Assembly: GCA_019973155.2 (NCBI GenBank)
Contig: BPQB01000042.1
Location: forward strand, 62,001 to 126,000
From: Phanerochaete sordida
Lineage: Eukaryota; Basidiomycota; Agaricomycetes; Polyporales; Phanerochaetaceae
DNA length: 64,000 bases
Reading direction: 5' to 3'
The notes under the pieces are model-generated. The model had not been told where the DNA came from. It was given only the letters and a program-made list of their open reading frames with translations, and made no database searches. Numbering within the stretch: position 1 is the first letter of the stretch; each line of letters starts with the position of its first letter. Positions 57,643 to 64,000 of the stretch are shown here, one piece after another. A program made the translations under genes and the position numbers.

Positions 57643-60600
57643 ATGGCCTACGCCTACAACTCTTTTGCTCTCGCTCCGGGCAGCGAATCTACGGCTATCG
57701 TGTCGCCAGCGGCGGAGAAGGTGCGGAGGCATCCAAAATACTACCTCAATGGAGGCGACGTCCACTTCCTCGTAAGTTCATCATCCATCGTCTGCGATAT
57801 CCATGATGCTGACCACAACGGGTTGCCCACCCTCCAGGTTGAGAACTACATCTTCCGCGTACATCGATACTTTTTCGAGCGGGAGTCGCAGTTCTTCCGT
57901 GAGAAGCTCGGTGCGCCGCCCCCGCCTGGTCAGCCGCCGAAGGGGTCATCAGATGTCAACCCGTTCCCGCTTGACGATGTCCACGAAGAGGACTTTTCGC
58001 GGTTCCTCTGGGTATTCTACAACCCGTACGTGGATGCTTTTACTATTTCGGTCACATGTTGTGCTGACCGCTCTGTAGGAAATACTCGATATACGACGCG
58101 AACGCCGAGGAGTGGATATCGATCTTGAAGCTGTCTTCTCTATGGGAGTTCGCCGAGATCAAGCAGATGTCGTGTCGATATCTCGAAGGCTTCGAGCTCG
58201 ACCCCATCCGGAAGATCGAGCTCTACCAAGCGTTCAAAATCGACAAGAGGCTACTCATCCCGGCATACACCGCGCTCGTCAATCGGCTGGAACCGCTCAC
58301 GCTCGAAGAAGGTCGTCGCCTCACGCTCGAGACCGCGCTGCTCATCGCGACGGCTCGCGAGTGCGCGCGGGGGAAGTTGCAGGCCGGTCGGCATACACCC
58401 GTCAGCGCGACGGTGAAGCCGGACGCGATGATAGACATCATCAAAGAGGTATTTATCCTCGACGACCGTACGCCAAACTCGCCTTCATTAGAGCCTATCG
58501 CGGAAGGCCGAGGGCCTTCTGCCTTCACAGCGACGCCTATGAGCCCCTCGCGGATCGTAACGGCGCCGCTCAGGGACGGCGCGAAGTCTCCGACGCCCAT
58601 GACCACCGTGAACACCCAGCCCCTCATCCTTACGAATGCAGATCAGCCTACCGTTCCTATACCCCCCACTCCTTCGAAATCAAACCCTTCAACGACCTAC
58701 CCCGCGCTACTGTCGTCAAGGCCCTCAGAGTCGAAAGCCCTCGCTCCGGAGGTGCCTACGTATCTGCAGACCTCCTTCTCGCAAAGTTCGTTTGGAACAG
58801 GACCCAACACTCCACTCAAGTCCGCGGTCTCTCCCAACCCGGCCAACGGGTTCGACCCGTTCGCTACACCGGCTGAGCCTCCCGCCAGCTCCAACGGTTC
58901 TGCAAAGCCGGAGGCTGACAAGTCCAAACCAGGTCAGTCCTCGGTGGTGAGACCGTCCCCTTCGTCCTGCGATGCGATCGCTGACGCCGTCTCGCAGGCG
59001 CAGAAGCCGGAGCAGACAACAAGCAAGGCGGTGCAGGCAACGGCAAAGACGGGAAGCAAGCCGGCAAAGGCGCAGCCGACGCCAACGGCAAAAACGACTC
59101 GCGCCCAGGCACCCCCGCCTCCGCCAACGGTGGAACCAGCGGCAGGCTCCAAGACCTCTTCAAAGGCGGCGAAGGAGCGAACGGAAAAGGCAACAACGCC
59201 AACAAATCCAAGGGCCAAGGCCACACGAGGAACGGCAGCACCAGAGGATGAGGGTGTGACGACGGAGCCTGCGTCGACTGGATCGTCTGGCTATACCACT
59301 GATGTTACGAGCTCTGCCGACCACGCCGGCGTAGTTGGCAATGAAATCCACGATGTTGTTACGAGTACAAAGACGGCTGGCACGAAGAATCAGGAGAGTA
59401 AGAGTCAGAGCAAGAACGGCAAGGGTGCGAGTAGCAAGGGTGAGCACCGTCCGTTGAGCATCAGCACCGCACGCACCGACGCAGCGACCTCTAGCGCAAG
59501 GCTCAGCGGGCGACACAGCCCCGGGCAGGGTGGCTAAGATGGCGTCGCGGTCGTCCACGCCGCGCCCGAAGGACATGTCCCGTTCCTCCACACCGCGCCC
59601 CGAGGTCACCATCACCATCCCCACCGTCCCCTCGGCTTCCTCTGCGGCCGCCGAGGCTGTCGCAGGGGTCCTGCCGCAGCTTCTTGCGTCGAGCACCGCG
59701 TCCGCAGGCGCCGCCGCACCGAGCGGTGGCGCTCCGCTTGTGGCTGCACCGGATCCCAAGGTTCCTACCGGGGATGCTCTCAAGCCCGAACAGCAAGAGG
59801 CGCTTCCAGCTGCTGTCGGCCAGGACAAGAAGGCCGAAGGCTCCGGTGAATCAACCGCTGAGGGCGCGAACAAGCCTGCAGCGGTTGAAGGGGCGCCGGC
59901 CCTAGAGGCCGTAGATGCGCCCAAGGAGGCCGGGGAGAAGGCAACGGATGTCGTGCCCGCGAGCGTGCCGCCTGCCGCAGAAGCCTCTCCTAGCGAAGAT
60001 GCTGGGGGTGAGACGAAGCCGGAGGGTCAGGCGACAGAGCCAGCGGCTCCTGCTGCCACGCCGTCTGCGGACCCGGAGGCGGAGAAGACGGTCGAGGTCC
60101 CACCAGAGAAGCCTGTAGAGCAGGAAGTCGCCAGAGCTGGCGCTGGCGAAGACACGGTGAAGGACGCGCCCAAGGAGGCGGAGCCTGGTACCAAGACGGA
60201 GAGCATCTCGAAGGCAGAGGAAGAGCTCTCGAAGGACACTGTTACTGCTGGCGAGGCGCCGCAGCCCGAGGCCGTGTCGACTGACGGCAAATCCTCCGAG
60301 CCCACCACTCCCACAGCGCATCCCACTCCTGCCTTCACTTACAACCTCGGTAACTTCCCGAAGCCTCCGGCTCCTCCCTCCGAGACCTACACCAGCGACG
60401 CGTGGGACGACTACCTCGACGCCCATGAGCACCCCGAAGAGCACGACCTCTCTGGCGAACCTATCATCGTCACGCATGAGGACGCCGTCGGCGCGGGGGC
60501 ACTCACGCCGACTGTCGAGGCGGAGCAGAAAGACGCTATTGGCGCGGACGCCGTCCTCGTTCAGCCGGAAGATGCTGTAAAGACGCCAGTTACGCCGCAG

Positions 60601-62433
60601 AACGACGGTGCGGATATTCAGGCGGCTTCCGTCGTGGAGGGCAACACCTCTTCGTCTCTGTCCGAGAAGAAGGAGTCCACAAGCACGGAGAATCTGGCAG
60701 AGAACCCATCGGTGACCGGGGATGCTGCGACGGTGCCTGTCGCGGTAGATCAGCCTTCTAGCGAGACGAAGGAGACTGAGGCGAAGGTCGAGACGACACC
60801 AGCAGCGGCACCAACTTCGAAGGAGCCGGAGACAGGGACCGTGCCAGAGGCTCCCGCGACCAAGACGGACGAGTCGAAGCCGGAGCCCGCAGTCGCTGAG
60901 GAAGCTTCCGCGAGTAAGCCAGGCGAAGCGAAGGAGGAGGCGGAGCAAGAGGCGGAGTCGACCGAACCCAAGACGAGCGAAGCAGCATCGACCGCTTCGA
61001 CCGCTCAGCCTTCCGTAGACGACAAGACGAAAGTCGCCGAGTCGCAGAGCGAGACTGCCAAGGACAAGGCTCTTCCTGAGGCACTGGCTGAGATCGCAGC
61101 GGCGGATGCAGACATAGGACCGGCCCCGATCACCACGCCCCCACCCGTCGCTGTCACTTCGCCCGCTGCGAAGCCTGACGACGCCCAGAAGCCGAAGTCG
61201 GGCACCGCTACCACACTTACGACTGACTCACCGTCGTCCGGACCGAGGAGCGCGGTCCCTCCGCCCACGCCGTCGAAGGCCATGAATGCGACGGCGTCGA
61301 CATTCGTGCCACAGTCACCATCGAGGCGTCTCGATGCGTCTGCACCATCGCTTCCTTCGCCCGGAGGGGCACCCTTCGCTTCGCAGCAGCCCGTTCGGAT
61401 GCCGCCGACGCCGATGGAGATGCCAGGTTCGCCCGCATCGAGCCGCCCTTCGAGCGTACACTCGGTCGAATACAAGCCTTCCCAGCGGGGCGCCAGAACG
61501 CCAGCAGGTATGAGCCCTCGGGTCGAGCAGCCGCCGACTCCGAAGTCAAGCTCCAGCTGGTGGGGTGGCCTGGTGAAGAAGGCTCAGACTTTCATCGACC
61601 CGGTATCCGAGGACGAACACAACGAGCACCGAGGGCAGGCGTACGGGCACGCGCGCCAGCCGTCTGGTGCGCAACAGCACTTCGGTGCACAACAGCAGTA
61701 CGGTGCACAACAGCACTTCGGTGCGCAGCAGCAGTTTGGTAGGCCGATGGCGCAGACGCCACCGCCTCCTCTTCACAAGCCTCAGGCCCATGATCAGCTG
61801 GGGCCTCCGCGACGGGAAGCTCAGAGACCCGCCTCTGTACCGCCCTCTCCCGCACCAGCGATCCCGCCAGCTCCGGCGACAGTCGCCGATGCGCCGCCGC
61901 CTGCTGCCCCAGCGACGCCTGCTACGCCTTCGGCCGCGCTCGCACCTACTGCAGTGACGTCCCCTGCTCCAACCGAGCAGAAGAAGGTCGATGCCCCAGC
62001 GTCCTCTCCGCCAGATGACAAACAGCCGGAGAAGGAGGAGGAGCAAGTGCAGGAAGTGCAAGCGCCACCCCAGGAAGAACTCGCGAAGCCACCGCATCAG
62101 CCGGAAAAGGAGCAGAAGGAGTCGCCAGTGACGCAAGAGGCGAAAGCAGACGAGCAGCCTTCGAAACCCTCGCTACCACCCCTCGACACGAGTGGAGGTG
62201 CGGGGCCGGCTGCAGAAGCGCAAGACGATGACGACGACAACGTACCGCTGGCCACCAAAGTCGCGAGCAGCGTGCCGAAGCGTCTACAGGAAGGTGACGA
62301 CACCGAGGGAACGTCGGAGGCTGAGCCTGCGAGTAGCAGGCCGACCAGTCCTGAAGTCGACAAGGCCCAAGGCGGGCTCACCAAGAACCAGAAGAAGAAT
62401 CAGAGGAAGAAAGGCAAGAAGGGTGGAAAGTAA
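57643..62433 (+). CDS. BTB/POZ-domain protein with a very long disordered tail
   Basis: Exon 1 is 57643-57771 (MAYAYNSFALAPGSESTAIV, ending NGGDVHFL). Exon 2 from 57838 starts VENYIFRVHRYFFERESQFF, and the next gives KYSIYDANAEEWISILKLSS and GFELDPIRKIELYQAFKIDK. Together these form the BTB domain and helical follow-on typical of Agaricomycete BTB proteins. The open frame then changes at about 59.5 kb. A 55 nt intron at 59440-59494 (donor aagg|gtgagc, acceptor cctctag) joins ASSKA to QGSAGDTAPGRVAKMASRSS and opens a further 2.9 kb frame ending KKNQRKKGKKGGK at 62433. The tail is rich in Pro, Glu, Ala, Lys, Thr and Ser. A PPTPKSSSSWWGGLVKKAQT patch near 61530-61590 and the QQ repeat stand out. 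If the splice is wrong there are two genes. Confidence 0.7.
59440..59494 (+). other. Intron joining the two halves of the BTB gene
   Basis: 55 nt with a strong gtgagc donor and ctctag acceptor. It is the acceptor I found that links the upstream frame to the downstream 2.9 kb frame without a stop. Confidence 0.55.
61671..61740 (+). repeat. 18 bp in-frame repeat coding GAQQ(H/Q)(F/Y)
   Basis: Four units GAQQHF-GAQQQY-GAQQHF-GAQQQF in the tail of the BTB protein. It is a short coding minisatellite. Confidence 0.8.
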
Positions 62434-64000
62434 CCAATCTCTGGCCTCGTACTGGTCGCCGTGTCACCCTCCAATGACGTCTCGTCCGCAAGATCTTCGG
62501 AGGTCCTCCATCCAACGACTGTACCATAATCATTCTTGCGATTCTGCACTCACCCAGACCAAAGCTCGACCGTTCCATCTCGTGTCTCGATACTTTTTGC
62601 CGATTTTTGTTTCATCGTCGTGCCCGTCGCCTTGCCGCCTCCGCACCATTATTCCACTCCGATTCCGCTGACTTTGCACACACGCTTTCCACCGTAGCTT
62701 TCGTACCGCCACACCACATGTACACTGTACTGTGCACGCTGTAGCATCATTTCTCGCTTCACTGTAGCCTCTCGCCCCGTTTATCGAGCATCACGACCGC
62801 AGTGCAGCTTCGCGCCAGCCGAGCTGCAAAATTGACATGTCTTCTGCCATCAATGTGCTCCACGGCCGTCGGCCGCGGTGCAGGCGAGTACAGAACACCC
62901 GGCGGTTGCCCTCGCACTGCGACAGAACGCCGCGTGCGCGAAGCCCGCGACAAAAGGGCGGGCGTGTGGGCGCGGGGGCTGTTGCGCGGGGTGAGCGGTA
63001 TTGGCGGGCGCACGCGAGCGTCGCTGGTGACGCGCGTGACAGCGTCGGCCGCTCTCGAGGGCTCGAGGCGCAGCGCGCGAGTCTCGCACAGGCCTATCAC
63101 AATCCAAAATTTCGGGGGTGGCCGCGCAGAAGAACAAGCTAAGGTGCGAAGATGGGCACGGGCGGCGACTGGAAGCGCATGCAGAACGCGGATTGGATGC
63201 GGGTCGTGTGCGCGCTGGAGCAAACCGGATGGCCTCTTTGTCGTCCATGGCGTCCGTGGGGCCTCTGCGTCCGATAAGATCTCCTTGTTTACTTTCTCGC
63301 TGCCCTTCGCCTCCGCGTCGCTTGTGCCCGGTGCAGCGAGTGCTTTGTTGGGAATGTACACGTACACATGGGTCGGTGCGTGTGAGGCTCCGGTCTCTTC
63401 GCTGGAAAAGCTGGTCGAACTTCGTCATCGCACAACCATCGCGGGCGTACCCGAGCAATGTAGGTCGCCGCAGGTGTGCCTGGGATGCCAATTGGGCCGG
63501 CAGTTCCCTGTCCGCATGCACCCTCGTGGCGTCCCCCCAACTGTGCCGGCCCCGTATCGTGAAGGGGACATCCACGCAAGGCAGCACTACCGCCTCGTAC
63601 CTGCCGCACTCGTGGTGCAGCGTGATATATTGCACGAAATGCCCTGAAATGCCGTGCGCTCCCACCGTGCCCAGCGCAGGGCTTTCCGCCCTAGGGCCGC
63701 GGCTCCCACGCCGTTCTGCAGGCTCGCGCGCGAGGTCATGCGGGCGCCGTGGCCCAATTGTCGCTGTCCGCTGCAAGAATGCAGGCGGACGTACTTCGGT
63801 GGGAGACTATTCCAGTCAGAAAAGCCCGTGGGAGGTACGCACCTCTTCAGCGAACGGATAGCTTGAAGTGCAGCCCAAGGGAGACCTCGGACACCCCATA
63901 TCGCTGCGGCGAGGCTATCGTACGTCATGCAGAGGAAAGACACAGGCGGAGGACCATGGTAAGCGCATATAGCCATGACGATATATGCAGAGAGCCGCAA
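62434..64000. other. Window end, no gene seen
   Basis: 1.57 kb after the BTB gene. Overlapping frames up to about 300 codons exist on both strands, but none has a domain and they conflict with one another; GC-rich non-coding DNA is the simplest reading. Confidence 0.45.

Noticed and set aside
59902..62136. Leu/Arg-rich minus-strand frames under the BTB tail
   Set aside because: Antisense shadows of a low-complexity coding region.
62802..63861. Overlapping long frames near the window end
   Set aside because: Several mutually exclusive frames on both strands, Arg/Ala-rich, without motifs or splice support.

Overview
This is nuclear DNA of a filamentous basidiomycete, most likely a mushroom-forming Agaricomycete. 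The evidence is short GT-AG introns (about 50-70 nt) in nearly every gene, GC-rich coding exons, DUF6533-type membrane proteins and an Agaricomycete-type BTB protein. No prokaryotic operons, rRNA, tRNA, CRISPR array or recognisable transposase was seen. All gene models were spliced by eye.

Layout: 0.4-1.7 kb, a probable Sld7-type replication factor. 2.2-3.5 kb, a tandem array of an unexplained intron-containing element with a single homologous copy at 56 kb. 4.6-9.8 kb, four paralogous eight-cysteine secreted proteins (CRP1-4) in duplicated DNA. 10-15 kb, a SulP sulfate permease and an unknown protein. 18-21.7 kb, two DUF6533 membrane proteins. 22.7-29.8 kb, an ArsB/NhaD-type permease and the SWR1 chromatin-remodelling ATPase. 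31 kb, acylphosphatase. 31.8-39.7 kb, a dense locus of seven tiny secreted-peptide genes. 41.6-44.3 kb, an unknown protein. 45-49.3 kb, two more DUF6533 genes on the opposite strand. 51.4-62.4 kb, a succinate/fumarate carrier, the catalytic subunit of protein kinase A, a small conserved fungal protein and a BTB protein with a very long disordered tail. The last 1.6 kb shows no gene.

The most interesting part is 31.8-39.7 kb. Five two-exon genes (SSP-A to SSP-E) each encode a 43-48 residue precursor: a signal peptide, a run of X-Pro/X-Ala dipeptides, and a short tail with two cysteines. The design suggests stepwise removal of the dipeptides by a Ste13/DPP-IV-like dipeptidyl aminopeptidase. Two further genes (KEP1 and KEP2) encode precursors in which tiny exons each carry one peptide repeat ending in Lys-Arg, the Kex2 signal. 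All seven genes have a TATA-like box 57-87 bp before the ATG and only phase-2 introns. With the four CRP genes the window holds eleven probable secreted-peptide genes, several visibly amplified by local duplication. Their function is not known to me; signalling, defence and ribosomally made peptide products are all possible.
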